From CAZUDI01 sp964618975 (GTDB lineage Bacteria > Desulfobacterota > Desulfomonilia > UBA1062): DNA of 64,000 nt. The position numbers were made by a program, and so were the translations under genes. The stretch spans positions 1 to 64,000 of the forward strand of contig CAZUDI010000016.1 in assembly GCA_964618975.1 (NCBI GenBank). The letters are read 5' to 3'. The notes beneath the pieces were generated by a model that ran no database searches, was not told the origin of the DNA, and saw only the letters and a program-made list of their open reading frames with translations. Position 1 is the stretch's first letter; every line of letters starts with the position of its first letter. Shown in pieces: positions 42,207 through 50,766 of the stretch.

Positions 42207-43348
42207 TATGGCAACTCCTTCTTCACGATCATGTTATTGCGGTGCACGACCTCTTCGTCACACTCCTTTCCCAGCAGGGTGGCTATGGTGCGGCTGTTGG
42301 CACCCCGGATCATGTACACCTCGTCCCGGGTGAAATTGCTGAGCCCCACGGCCAGCACCTCACCTCTTTCATCCACGATCTGCACCGGATCACCCGCCTT
42401 GAAGGCACCCTCCACGGCCAGCACGCCACAGGGCAGCAGGCTCTTGCCCTTGGTGAGGATCATGGAGGCGGCCCCGTCATCCACCTTCACCGACCCCTTG
42501 GGACGACTCACCAGGCTGATCCAGTGGTCCTTCTGGCTGAGGCGGCCGGTCTTTTTCGGGGTTACGAGCGTGCCCACATCCGCACCACCGAGGATGGCGT
42601 TCAATACCCCCGGGGTATAGGCCGAGGCGATCACCGTGGGTACACCCAGGCGTGCGGCGTGGTAGGCGGCCTTCAGCTTGGAACGCATCCCGCCCCGCCC
42701 CAGCTCGCCGGCGTTCTCGCTCACCTCGCGCACTTCCTTGAGCTTCAGGTCCCGGATGCAAGCGATGCGCTCGGCCTCGGGATTCTTGCGGGGATCGTCC
42801 ACGTAGACCCCCTCGGTATCGGTCAGGATGATCATGGCCTGGGCCTCCACCAGGGGGATGATCATGGCCGAGAGCATGTCGTTATCCGAGAACTGGATCT
42901 CGTCCACCGAAACCGTATCGTTCTCATTGACAATGGGGATGACCTCCATCTCCAGCAAAGTCAGAAAGGTGTTGCGGATGTTGAGGTAGCGCAGGCGGTC
43001 ATCCAGATCCTCGCGCGTAATCAGCACCTGCGCCGCAATGTGGCCGTAGCGCTGGAAGGCCTCGGTATAGGTGTGGATGAGGCGGCCCTGCCCGATGGCC
43101 GCCAGAGCCTGCTTGCGGGATAGTGCCCCGGGGCGCGGGGGACAGCGCACAATGGCACTGCCCGCGGCAATGGCGCCTGAGGAGACCAGCGCAAACTCCC
43201 GCCCGCTGTCCTTAAGCAGGCAGAGTTCATCGCAAAGCCGCTCGATCACACGGTAATTGAGTCCGTCCCCACGCTTGAGCACACGGGACCCGATCTTTAC
43301 CAGAACGCGCCGGCAGGCGCACAGATTGTTGCGGTCAAACTCCTGCAT
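42206..43348 (-). CDS. proB: Glutamate 5-kinase with PUA domain
   Basis: 380 residues. The amino-acid-kinase domain (VLVKIGSRVLKRGDGL, SSGAIAAG, IVNENDTVSVDEIQFSDNDMLSAMI, TDTEGVYVDDPRKNPEAERI, GRGGMRSKLKAAYHAARLGVPTVIAS) is followed by a C-terminal PUA domain from about residue 285. It is the first enzyme of proline synthesis and presumably feedback-inhibited. The start overlaps the obg end by 14 bases in another frame. Confidence 0.95.
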   Translation of the reverse strand: MQEFDRNNLCACRRVLVKIGSRVLKRGDGLNYRVIERLCDELCLLKDSGREFALVSSGAIAAGSAIVRCPPRPGALSRKQALAAIGQGRLIHTYTEAFQRYGHIAAQVLITREDLDDRLRYLNIRNTFLTLLEMEVIPIVNENDTVSVDEIQFSDNDMLSAMIIPLVEAQAMIILTDTEGVYVDDPRKNPEAERIACIRDLKLKEVREVSENAGELGRGGMRSKLKAAYHAARLGVPTVIASAYTPGVLNAILGGADVGTLVTPKKTGRLSQKDHWISLVSRPKGSVKVDDGAASMILTKGKSLLPCGVLAVEGAFKAGDPVQIVDERGEVLAVGLSNFTRDEVYMIRGANSRTIATLLGKECDEEVVHRNNMIVKKELP

Positions 43349-44336
43349 GTAATCCCTTGATCAGATCATCAAGCATTCCATCAATCCCTTCCCCAGTAAG
43401 CGCCGAGATCAGATGACAACGATACCCCGTGTCCCTGAGAAAGGCAACCGCTTCCTGCGCCCGCTCGCGGGCCGAGGGCAGGTCGCACTTATTCAGCACC
43501 ACCAAGCGATCCCTCTGGGCCAACTCACTCGAGTAGGAGCTCAGCTCGAGCGTGAGCACTCCAAGTTCCTCCGCAGCGCTGAGCTCGCTTGAGGGCGACA
43601 TGTCGATCACATAGACGAGCATGCGGGTGCGTTCGATATGCCGCAGGAAACGCAGACCAAGGCCGTGTCCCGCGTGCGCCCCCTCGATGATGCCGGGGAT
43701 GTCGGCCACCACGAAATCACTCCCCTTCCACCTCACCAACCCCAGATGGGGACTCAGGGTGGTGAAGGGATAGTCCGCCACCTTGGGGCGTGCGTGCGAA
43801 ATCTTGGAGATCAGTGTCGATTTTCCGGCATTGGGGAAGCCTACCAGCGCAATATCCGCCAGCAGCTTGAGTTCCAGCATGAGATCGAGCTCTTCGCCCG
43901 CCTCCCCGGGCTCGCAGAGCCGCGGGGCGCGGTTGGTGGAACTGACGAAGCGCGCATTGCCGCGGCCGCCGCGCCCACCGCGGGCCACGAGCACACGCTG
44001 TCGATCCTCCACGAGGTCGGCGATGATGACCCCTGTCTGACGGTCCTTGATCACGGTGCCAACAGGCACGGTGATGATACAGTCCTCACCGCCGCGACCG
44101 GTGCGGTCTTTCCCCTGCCCATGCTGGCCCCGCTGGGATTTGTAATGCGGATGATAACGTTGGTCGAGCAGGGTGTGCACCCTGCTCGAGGCCTGGATGA
44201 AGATATCACCCCCCTTGCCGCCGTCACCGCCGTCCGGTCCACCGCGAGGGATGTATTTCTCCCGCCTGAACGAACAGCACCCGTTGCCGCCGTCGCCCGC
44301 CTTCAGGAAAATCCTGGACTCATCGATAAAGTCCAT
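43335..44336 (-). CDS. obg: GTPase Obg/CgtA
   Basis: 333 residues. The glycine-rich Obg fold (KAGDGGNGCCSFRREKYIPRGGPDGGDGGKGG) fills residues 10-155, followed by the GTPase with G1 GFPNAGKST, switch TTLSPHLG, G3 DIPGI, and G4 NKCD. It lacks the extra C-terminal domain of Gram-positive proteins. Essential 50S-assembly and stress GTPase. The ATG at 44336 overlaps the rpmA stop as TGATG. Confidence 0.95.
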   Translation of the reverse strand: MDFIDESRIFLKAGDGGNGCCSFRREKYIPRGGPDGGDGGKGGDIFIQASSRVHTLLDQRYHPHYKSQRGQHGQGKDRTGRGGEDCIITVPVGTVIKDRQTGVIIADLVEDRQRVLVARGGRGGRGNARFVSSTNRAPRLCEPGEAGEELDLMLELKLLADIALVGFPNAGKSTLISKISHARPKVADYPFTTLSPHLGLVRWKGSDFVVADIPGIIEGAHAGHGLGLRFLRHIERTRMLVYVIDMSPSSELSAAEELGVLTLELSSYSSELAQRDRLVVLNKCDLPSARERAQEAVAFLRDTGYRCHLISALTGEGIDGMLDDLIKGLHAGV

Positions 44337-44596
44337 CAAGCGGCGCTGGGAATGATCTTTACCTGCCTGCGGTTATTATGGAGGGTCACAAACTTAACTA
44401 CCCCATCTGTCAGGGCGAACAGGGTGTAGTCCCGGCCGCATCCGACATTCTCCCCGGGGTGGATCTTGGTGCCCCGCTGCCGCACGAGGATGCTCCCGGC
44501 CTTGACCTCCTGGCCGTCAAAGCGTTTGACGCCCAGACGTTTGCCTGCCGTATCCCTTCCGTTGCGTGACGTGCCGCCCGATTTCTTGTGCGCCAT
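44336..44596 (-). CDS. rpmA: 50S ribosomal protein L27
   Basis: 86 residues with the canonical N-terminus [27 protein letters not shown] and [15 protein letters not shown]. The N-terminal tail that reaches the peptidyl-transferase centre begins directly at Ala2, so no Firmicute-type cleaved extension is present. Two bases after rplU. Confidence 0.97.
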   Translation of the reverse strand: MAHKKSGGTSRNGRDTAGKRLGVKRFDGQEVKAGSILVRQRGTKIHPGENVGCGRDYTLFALTDGVVKFVTLHNNRRQVKIIPSAA

Positions 44597-44598
44597 GC

Positions 44599-44919
44599 TC
44601 AGACCTCCTTGTCGGTGGCGATCCGGGTGATGGAGATCTCGGTAAGATTCTGCCGGTGTCCCTGCTTCTTATGGAACCCCTTGCGGCGTTTCATCTTGAA
44701 CACGACAATCTTCTTCCCGCGCATCTGTCTCACCACTCGTCCCGTAACAGCGGCGCCCGCCACGATCGGGGTGCCCATTCGGTATTCGTCGCCGCCGATG
44801 AAAAGGACCTCGTCGAAGAGGATCTCATCGCCCTTTTCGCCAGCGATCTTTTCTATCTGGATGGTATCACCTTCCTCCACCCTGTACTGTTTTCCACCGG
44901 TTCTAATCACTGCATACAT
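44599..44919 (-). CDS. rplU: 50S ribosomal protein L21
   Basis: 106 residues: [27 protein letters not shown], and the C-terminal [23 protein letters not shown] motif are diagnostic. First gene of the L21-L27-Obg-ProB-ProA-NadD-RsfS-RlmH run. Confidence 0.97.
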   Translation of the reverse strand: MYAVIRTGGKQYRVEEGDTIQIEKIAGEKGDEILFDEVLFIGGDEYRMGTPIVAGAAVTGRVVRQMRGKKIVVFKMKRRKGFHKKQGHRQNLTEISITRIATDKEV

Positions 44920-44954
44920 AATGAACCCCTATCATCGTCTCAAAGGTTGTTGAG

Positions 44955-44983
44955 CTATTAATGAAACTGGCACGGATTGTCAA
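44955..44983 (-). promoter_or_regulatory. Promoter of the rplU operon
   Basis: Minus strand TTGACA at 44978-44983 with TAATAG 17 bases downstream, about 40 bases before the rplU ATG. Confidence 0.5.
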
Positions 44984-45042
44984 GGGATTTCCCTTAAGGC
45001 CTGCCGGCGCACATCCCCCCCGACACCCCCCTCGGGCCGAAA

Positions 45043-45111
45043 ATAAAAAAAATGCCAGAAGAAAGAGGTTTGGGAACCCATATAGGTGGGGTGGTCCCCT
45101 CTTCTGGCATT
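45043..45111 (-). terminator. Intrinsic terminator with T-tract
   Basis: Perfect 12-bp arms AATGCCAGAAGA (45051-45062) and TCTTCTGGCATT (45100-45111). On the minus strand the hairpin is followed by an uninterrupted run of T and then TTTTATTTT, a classic rho-independent terminator. The 37-base loop holds a further GGGA/TCCC pairing. It ends the transcript of the small gene at 45132. Confidence 0.9.
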
Positions 45112-45131
45112 AAGAAATGGAGGTTCTCAAC

Positions 45132-45308
45132 TTAGGATCTTTGGTCTTTATTATCTTTTATGGCCTCCTGCAGGGCCTGTTCCACGGACGACCGGATCCA
45201 GTGAAAGCCTGAAAGGGGATTTATCTTTCCCCAGTGGATGCGTGTTCGCATCGCCAACGGCTTGAATAGGATCGCCGGCATCCGCATGATCCGCCCGGCA
45301 CAGGCCAT
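45132..45308 (-). CDS. Small basic protein gene behind a sigma-54 promoter
   Basis: 58 residues, starting MACAGRIMRMPAILFKPLAM and ending with an amphipathic helix around IRSSVEQALQEAIKDNKDQ. The ATG at 45308 has GGGAGGAAGGAAC in front. A sigma-54 promoter (45362-45377) and an intrinsic terminator (45043-45111) bracket it exactly, so a discrete transcript of about 310 bases is likely. No family is recognised. An overlapping frame starting at 45345 also has a weak ribosome site but poorer composition. A non-coding RNA is the alternative reading. Confidence 0.6.
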   Translation of the reverse strand: MACAGRIMRMPAILFKPLAMRTRIHWGKINPLSGFHWIRSSVEQALQEAIKDNKDQRS

Positions 45309-45361
45309 GTTCCTTCCTCCCGCAACTGAATGATACCTCATCCATTAATTACCTTCTCTAT

Positions 45362-45377
45362 TGCCAATTGCGTGCCA
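45362..45377 (-). promoter_or_regulatory. Sigma-54 promoter (small gene)
   Basis: Minus strand TGGCACG-CAAT-TGGCA: the -24 element is perfect and the -12 element has one mismatch from TTGCA, with GG and GC exactly at the required spacing. The predicted start is near 45350. Confidence 0.8.
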
Positions 45378-45435
45378 GGATTTGATGTTTTATATCTTCT
45401 CGTTATTATTACTCTTATACCTACCTGCCCGTCCT

Positions 45436-45489
45436 TTATGGTGCTGTCACCATATTCTGCGGGTCTTCCGCATGGCAAGGGCACCATAA
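45436..45489 (-). terminator. Hairpin after the CxxC-protein gene
   Basis: TTATGGTGC (45436-45444) pairs with GCACCATAA (45481-45489); an inner TGCGG-GTCTT-CCGCA stem lies within. Directly follows the stop at 45500 on the minus strand. Confidence 0.55.
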
Positions 45490-45499
45490 GTTAGCGCCC

Positions 45500-45802
45500 T
45501 TACCCCCCAGAAGAGAGCCTGATCTTCATGCGGAAGGCCGGCGGCTCCGGGGGCGATCCCCCATTGACCAGATCGGTGACCTCGTCCAGTCCGAAAACGT
45601 TTTCATGGGCCCCCCAGGGATTGATATCGGGATTTTCCTTGCAGGCGGGGCAGAAATGCTTGACCGTGAGGTCCTCGGAACCGCAGCCCCAGATTTCCAT
45701 CTGGCGACACTTCCGGCACAGAGGGACGCCGCAGCCCTCACACACATCTACCGCCTCGTCCCTTCCACACACGCTACATCTGTTCTCAGGGGTGGATCGC
45801 AT
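45500..45802 (-). CDS. Small zinc-finger-like (multi-CxxC) protein behind a sigma-54 promoter
   Basis: 100 residues. Cysteine pairs CSVCGRDEAVDVCEGCGVPLC, RKC and FCPAC form a B-box/LIM-like cross-brace pattern for two zinc ions in the N-terminal half; the C-terminal part is acidic and proline-rich (GLDEVTDLVNGGSPPEPPAF). The ATG at 45802 follows GAGGAGGAGGCC. A sigma-54 promoter lies 40 bases upstream. Likely a protein- or nucleic-acid-binding adaptor; the family is not recognised. Confidence 0.75.
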   Translation of the reverse strand: MRSTPENRCSVCGRDEAVDVCEGCGVPLCRKCRQMEIWGCGSEDLTVKHFCPACKENPDINPWGAHENVFGLDEVTDLVNGGSPPEPPAFRMKIRLSSGG

Positions 45803-45841
45803 GGCCTCCTCCTCTGTCGGCTGGTTGCTTTCCGGTATCTT

Positions 45842-45857
45842 TGCGAATGTCGTGCCA
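45842..45857 (-). promoter_or_regulatory. Sigma-54 promoter (CxxC-protein gene)
   Basis: Minus strand TGGCACG-ACAT-TCGCA: perfect -24 element, one mismatch in the -12 element, correct spacing. The leader to the ATG at 45802 would be about 30 bases with an ideal ribosome site. Confidence 0.8.
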
Positions 45858-46086
45858 AGACCCACCTTCTCATATCTTGTTTGTTTTACGGATGATATTA
45901 ACCGAGCAGTCGAACAGCTTGCCCTGCGCCCCCCGGAAGGCAAGGGGGGGCAGGCCATACTAGGGTGCCAGCACCATACAGGCAGGCCTCCCTTCCTGAG
46001 GGATCGCGGCCTCTGGAACGCCTTAGGACAGGGAACGCCGGATCAGAGGTCCAGGCCTGGTCGCGTTGTATCCTTGCGGTGCCAAC

Positions 46087-47733
46087 TCATCCGGAGAAAT
46101 CGTGCCGAATCGAACGATAGGAATCCGAGGCACCTTCCTGGGAGGTGATCATATGGCAACCGATGGAGCGAGGGTTCCTCAAGGCCGCCTCCGCCACCAG
46201 CATGGCGGCCTGGTTCCCGTGGAAGAGACTGATGATGTCCTTGGATACGGGGGTTTCCTTGTAGAATTCCTCGATCCGCAGATACATATGCCGCATGTCG
46301 TGAATGGCGCGCTTCAGGCGCGAGCGCGTGCGCACGATGCCCACGTAGTTCCACATGGTGTTCTTGATGGACATCCAGTCCTGGGCGATCAACGCGGGGT
46401 CCTCGTTCTCTACGTTCCCCGTGGGAATCCAGTCCCTCACCGAACGCATCTCCTTGGAGCGCATGGTCTCGCCGGAATGGATACGCGCCGCGATGTCCTT
46501 TCCGCTGAAGTAGCCCCAGGTGAGGCCCTCGAGCAAGGAGGTGGATGCCAGGCGGTTGGCACCGTGCAGCCCGGTACAGGAGACCTCGCCTACGGCATAC
46601 AGTCCCTTGAGCGTACTCCTTCCCTGGGTGTTCACGTGCACACCGCCACAGAAATAGTGCGCCGCGGGCACCACCGGCGCAGGCTCCCGGGTAATATCGA
46701 TGCCCGCATCCAGACAGGTGGCATAGATATTCGGGAAACGCTCCACGATATCCTCCCGCATATTCCCGGCGATCTCGAGCAGTGCGTGGTCCTCCTGATG
46801 TTCGATCATCTCCATCCAGATCGCCACACTCACCTCATCGCGCGGGGCGAGGTCCTTGAACTCGGGGTTATAGCGCTCCATGAAGTATTCACCGCGCAGA
46901 TTCTTGAGCCGGGCGCCTTCGCCGCGCACCGCCTCCGAGATGAGAAAGCGCCTGGCTCCAGGGATGAAGAGTGCCGTGGGATGGAACTGCATGAACTCCA
47001 TATTCATAACGCGCGCGCCCGCCCGGCGCGCCATGACGATGCCGTCACCCACCGTGCCCTTTTCGTTGGTGGAGTGCAGATAGATGTCCCCCAGGCCGCC
47101 GGTGGCCAGCACGGTGTACTGGCTGAGGACGGTCTCCACCTCACGGGTGTCGTTCATGAAGACATAGGCCCCCAGACAGCGGTCCTCCAACTGGTAGCGC
47201 GCCTGGATATCGGCGGAATGGTGCTGCACGGTGACGAGATCCACAGCCGTGGCCCCGGTGATGATCTCCACATTGGGGTTCTGCATGAGGGCCGCCACCA
47301 GGGCACCCTCGATCGCCTCCCCGGTACGATCGGTGGAATATAGGATCCGGTTGACCGAATGGGCGGCCTCGCGAGTCAGGTCGAAGAGATCCTGGTCCGG
47401 GCCGTTGATATGGGTGAAATGCACGTGGAGATCGTCGATGAGCACCTCCCTGACCACCTCAGGACCGTGGCTGGCCAGGAAATTCACGGCCGCCAAGTGG
47501 TTGATCCCCCTGCCCGCCCGCAGGATGTCCTGCGTGAGCAACTCGACGCTGTCGTCTTTACCGCGATAGACGATGCCGCCCTGGGCGCGATTGGTATTGG
47601 TCATGACGGGATCGGAGCGTTTGGTGATCAGCGTCACCTTAATCCCGGCCCGGGCAGCGATATAGGCGCACGTCGCCCCGGCGACGCCGGTCCCGATCAC
47701 CAGACACTCGGTCTCTCGAGGCTTGGCGACCAT
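46087..47733 (-). CDS. nadB: L-aspartate oxidase
   Basis: 548-residue FAD enzyme of the FrdA/SdhA superfamily that converts aspartate to iminoaspartate for NAD synthesis. N-terminal IGTGVAGATCAYIAARAG, TNTNRAQGGI, EFMQFHPTALF with the QFHPT motif, RFLISEAVRGEGA, HYFCGGVHVN and GEVSCTGLHGANRLASTSLLEG. In anaerobes fumarate is the likely electron acceptor. Start ATG 47733 overlaps the nadA stop as TGATG. Last gene of nadC-nadA-nadB. Confidence 0.93.
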   Translation of the reverse strand: MVAKPRETECLVIGTGVAGATCAYIAARAGIKVTLITKRSDPVMTNTNRAQGGIVYRGKDDSVELLTQDILRAGRGINHLAAVNFLASHGPEVVREVLIDDLHVHFTHINGPDQDLFDLTREAAHSVNRILYSTDRTGEAIEGALVAALMQNPNVEIITGATAVDLVTVQHHSADIQARYQLEDRCLGAYVFMNDTREVETVLSQYTVLATGGLGDIYLHSTNEKGTVGDGIVMARRAGARVMNMEFMQFHPTALFIPGARRFLISEAVRGEGARLKNLRGEYFMERYNPEFKDLAPRDEVSVAIWMEMIEHQEDHALLEIAGNMREDIVERFPNIYATCLDAGIDITREPAPVVPAAHYFCGGVHVNTQGRSTLKGLYAVGEVSCTGLHGANRLASTSLLEGLTWGYFSGKDIAARIHSGETMRSKEMRSVRDWIPTGNVENEDPALIAQDWMSIKNTMWNYVGIVRTRSRLKRAIHDMRHMYLRIEEFYKETPVSKDIISLFHGNQAAMLVAEAALRNPRSIGCHMITSQEGASDSYRSIRHDFSG

Positions 47734-48761
47734 CAATCGATCTCCAACATACGCATCAGCGCCGTGAGTGCATCCCGGCTGATGTCTTCGGGTACCTTGA
47801 CGGCATGGCTCTCATCCAGCTGCCCCAGACATCCGGCGAGCTTTTCGAGAGTAATGCATCCCATGTCCTCACAGAGCACCTTGGCCAGCGGCACTACCTG
47901 CACGAGGGAATGGTAACTCTGGGCCAGGCGGTGCACCATGTTGAATTCCGTCCCCACGGCCACCGCCTCCCCCAGCTGGCAGCCCCTGACAAAGTCGATG
48001 ATCTGGGCCGTCGACCCGGCGGTATCGCTGGCCTCCACGGCCTGTGGGTCCGCTTCGGGGTGCACAATGACCTTGATTGCGGGGTGTTTCTGCCTGATTT
48101 TCTGGATCGCCTCGACGCTAAAGGCAGGCCAGTGCACCGGGCACCACCCGTCCCAGACAATCACCCTGGCCCTCTGCAGCGCGGCGGTGGGCAGGACGTC
48201 CCCGCGGGGATTCCACAGTACCACCTCTTTATCGCTCAGGCCCAATGCGCGCGCGGTGTTGCGCCCCAGATTCTTGTCCGGCATGAAAAAAAGCGCCTCT
48301 CCGCGCTCAAGGGCCCACTCAAAGACCTTGCGCGCGTTGCCCGAGGTGCACACCGTGCCGCCGTTGCGCCCGCAGAAGGCCTTGGTGTGCGCACTCGAGT
48401 TCACGTAGGTCACCGGCAGGATATGCCGGTTGAGGCCGGACAGCGCCTTCCAGGCCTCTTCCACCGCTGCCACGGGCGCCATATCGGCCAGGGGGCAGCC
48501 GGCCCCCCGGTCGGGGATGAAGACCATTTTGTCGGGTGCCAGGATGGCCGCCGTCTCGGCCATGAATAAAACCCCGCAGAAGACAATGTACTGCGCCCGG
48601 TCCAGGGCCGCGACCTTGCGGGCGAGCTCCAGGGAGTCCCCGATATAGTCGGACTGTTCGATGATGGCATCCGCCTGGTAGTGGTGCCCCAGGATGATCA
48701 GCCGCTCGCCAAGCTCCCTCTTCCTGTCTCTGATGACGTCTCTGGCTTCTTCAGGTGTCAT
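47733..48761 (-). CDS. nadA: Quinolinate synthase
   Basis: 342 residues. The [4Fe-4S] enzyme condenses iminoaspartate with dihydroxyacetone phosphate. Signatures LILGHHYQADAIIEQSDYIGDSLELA, IVFCGVLFMAETAAIL, PDRGAGCPLADM, TYVNSSAHTKAF, CTSGNA, MPDKNLGRN, and the C-terminal CEDMGCITLEKL cysteines are present. The start overlaps the nadC stop as ATGA. Confidence 0.95.
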   Translation of the reverse strand: MTPEEARDVIRDRKRELGERLIILGHHYQADAIIEQSDYIGDSLELARKVAALDRAQYIVFCGVLFMAETAAILAPDKMVFIPDRGAGCPLADMAPVAAVEEAWKALSGLNRHILPVTYVNSSAHTKAFCGRNGGTVCTSGNARKVFEWALERGEALFFMPDKNLGRNTARALGLSDKEVVLWNPRGDVLPTAALQRARVIVWDGWCPVHWPAFSVEAIQKIRQKHPAIKVIVHPEADPQAVEASDTAGSTAQIIDFVRGCQLGEAVAVGTEFNMVHRLAQSYHSLVQVVPLAKVLCEDMGCITLEKLAGCLGQLDESHAVKVPEDISRDALTALMRMLEID

Positions 48762-49591
48762 GACCTTTCCTTGATGATCATCGAAATGTCGAGCGCCCGC
48801 ACCGAATGGGTGAGTTCGCCCACCGAGATATAATCCACTCCGGTCAGCGCGATATCCCTGACCCGTTCCAGATTGACGCCTCCCGAGGCTTCGAGAGGCA
48901 CCCGTGAGGCCACCAGTTCAACCGCCCGGCGCATATCCTGGAGGCTGAAATTATCGAGCATGATCCGATCGACATTCAGGCCCATAATGATCTCCACCTC
49001 CCCGAGCGTGCGCGCCTCCACCTCGATGGGAACCCCCGGACAGGCCAGCCGTGTCCGTGTGACCGCCGCCGGTATCGATCCAGCGGCATCGATATGGTTG
49101 TCCTTTATCATGACCATGTCCCACAACCCCATGCGATGATTGACCCCGCCGCCGATGGACACGGCCAGCTTGTCGAGGACACGCATCCCGGGTGCGGTCT
49201 TGCGCGTGTCGAGAATTCTGGCCGGTGTACCCGCCACCCGCTGTACATACGCGGCCGTGGCGCTGGCGATCCCCGACATACGCTGCAGGAAATTCAGCGC
49301 CACGCGCTCCGCCTTGAGCACGCTGCAGGCCTGGCCCTCAATGAGGGCCAGGCGGGTCCCCGGCGTGATGCAGGCGCCATCTTCGACCTCGAAACGGCAG
49401 CTGGTGGAGGGGTTCACCGTGGAGAATACCCGGCGCGCCACCGCACACCCGGCGATGACGCCCGGTGCCTTGGCGATCATGACCGCCTCTAGGGTGTCCG
49501 TCTCGCTGAAGACGGCCTTGGAGGTAATGTCCTCGCCGTCCTCCACCAGGGCCAGCTCAATTATACGATCAATCAGGGTTGTGGTATGCAT
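48758..49591 (-). CDS. nadC: Nicotinate-nucleotide pyrophosphorylase (quinolinate phosphoribosyltransferase)
   Basis: 277 residues: EDGEDITSKAVF near the N-terminus, ERVALNFLQRMSGIAS, ILDTRKTAPGMRVLDKLAVSIGGGVNHRMGLWDMVMIKDNH (PRPP/quinolinate site), EVEARTLGEVE, MLDNFS, and LEASGGVNLERV. The start at 49591 lies 23 bases inside the preceding gene, so it is coupled to it. Confidence 0.95.
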   Translation of the reverse strand: MHTTTLIDRIIELALVEDGEDITSKAVFSETDTLEAVMIAKAPGVIAGCAVARRVFSTVNPSTSCRFEVEDGACITPGTRLALIEGQACSVLKAERVALNFLQRMSGIASATAAYVQRVAGTPARILDTRKTAPGMRVLDKLAVSIGGGVNHRMGLWDMVMIKDNHIDAAGSIPAAVTRTRLACPGVPIEVEARTLGEVEIIMGLNVDRIMLDNFSLQDMRRAVELVASRVPLEASGGVNLERVRDIALTGVDYISVGELTHSVRALDISMIIKERS

Positions 49592-50378
49592 GGCAGAATC
49601 CGTCTATCAGGCCTTCCAGCCGCGCCTCGGCCGACGCCAGCTCCGCCGGCGTGCTGAAATGCGAGGAGAGGCTCAGGAAGATCGCGTCATACGCGGAAAT
49701 GTCCGCACCCAGACGCGCGTAGTCGATGCGGTCGATGTCGTAATCCTCGCCCACGAAGTAGTATTTACCGAAACGCGGCCGGCCCTTATCGCGATAGGGC
49801 CAGTTCACCTTGAGCTCGAAATAGGTGCTAAGGATCTCCTGCGCCGCCCGGGCGCGCCGCAGCCGTAGCGGATTGACCGTCTCGCCCAGACGGTCCTGAA
49901 CCAGCTTGAGGAAGGTCTTGACGAAGTCGATGTCCGTGATCACGCACCCGTAGAGGTACCAGTCATCGATGGTATCGATGACAATGCGGGCTTCATCCGG
50001 GGTGAGCTTCTGATAGCTCGGACAAAAATGTCCCTCGCAGATCTCGCGCCCGTAGAAGCTGATGTCACGCTGATCCAGGCCGCCATTGGGGATGGGATGG
50101 AGCATGCAGCCGACCCGACGGCGGGCCTCATCCACGAACCCGACGAACTCGCAGGTATAGATGGTCGTGTAGATGCGTTTTTGATCCTCGCGACGCCGGA
50201 TGGCCTCCCGGTACTGGTCGATCGTCAGGGAGCCTGCCCTGACGGCGCCAAAGAGCTGCGTGCGACGCCTCAGACGAGCCTCAAGCGCATCCCTGGAATT
50301 ATCGACATAGTTATAGATCCCGCAGCATGCGGCACAGGATTTGTTGCCTTGCGGCTGGCACAGGTGAATCTCGCACAC
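49569..50378 (-). CDS. Cysteine-cluster protein upstream of nadC (YkgJ-like), function unknown
   Basis: 269 residues. The N-terminus NKSCAACCGIYN has the CxxCC arrangement of the YkgJ/UPF0153 metal-binding type, and later single cysteines (YTCEFVG, VGCMLHP, EICEGHFCPSYQ) may complete a metal or Fe-S site. The C-terminal half is a helical domain without known motif. The start is a GTG (50378) after GGAAGAGGTC. It overlaps nadC by 23 bases, which ties it to the NAD operon, perhaps in Fe-S delivery to NadA; that is speculation. Confidence 0.7.
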   Translation of the reverse strand: MCEIHLCQPQGNKSCAACCGIYNYVDNSRDALEARLRRRTQLFGAVRAGSLTIDQYREAIRRREDQKRIYTTIYTCEFVGFVDEARRRVGCMLHPIPNGGLDQRDISFYGREICEGHFCPSYQKLTPDEARIVIDTIDDWYLYGCVITDIDFVKTFLKLVQDRLGETVNPLRLRRARAAQEILSTYFELKVNWPYRDKGRPRFGKYYFVGEDYDIDRIDYARLGADISAYDAIFLSLSSHFSTPAELASAEARLEGLIDGFCHAYHNPD

Positions 50379-50388
50379 GACCTCTTCC

Positions 50389-50610
50389 TTACCGGACCAC
50401 GATCATCACGTCCCGGCCGTCTATGGCTACGGTATAGGTGGTTCCCGCGTAGCGGATGTTGTACAGATCGGCATAGCCCTCGGAAACCCCGAAGGATCCC
50501 CGGGCGATAAGTTCGTCGATGATGTGGTGCAGGGCCTCGAAGGCGATGTCGTCTTCGAGGATGATATTGTAGGCACATTCTCTATGGATAAAGGGGATCT
50601 TTTCATACAT
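50389..50610 (-). CDS. Small protein of unknown function, first gene before the nad genes
   Basis: 73 residues, mixed alpha/beta, with EDDIAFEALHHIIDELIARGSFG and two beta-rich segments at the end (YNIRYAGTTYTVAIDGRDVMIVV). The ATG at 50610 was chosen after GGGATCTCACA. Ten bases before the Cys-cluster gene. No family is recognised. Confidence 0.65.
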   Translation of the reverse strand: MYEKIPFIHRECAYNIILEDDIAFEALHHIIDELIARGSFGVSEGYADLYNIRYAGTTYTVAIDGRDVMIVVR

Positions 50611-50766
50611 TGTGAGATCCCATATCATAGAACACCGCAATGGTGAAGGTTCAAAAGCGTTTCCTTGTCGGGGAACCCCCCTCTTTTATGCAGTGCACAA
50701 ATTATGCTTGCCAACCTCACCGCTTTGGATTAGGGGGATAGTTGAAACCAAGAAGGAGGATTAACC

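Noticed and set aside
44966..44983. Sigma-54-like CTGGCACGG near the rplU promoter
   Set aside because: No -12 element at the required spacing, and the orientation points away from rplU.
45151..45345. Alternative 64-codon frame over the sigma-54-driven small gene
   Set aside because: It has a possible ribosome site but is rich in Gly, Pro, Asp and Arg in a way typical of shadow frames. The frame starting at 45308 has the better site and composition.
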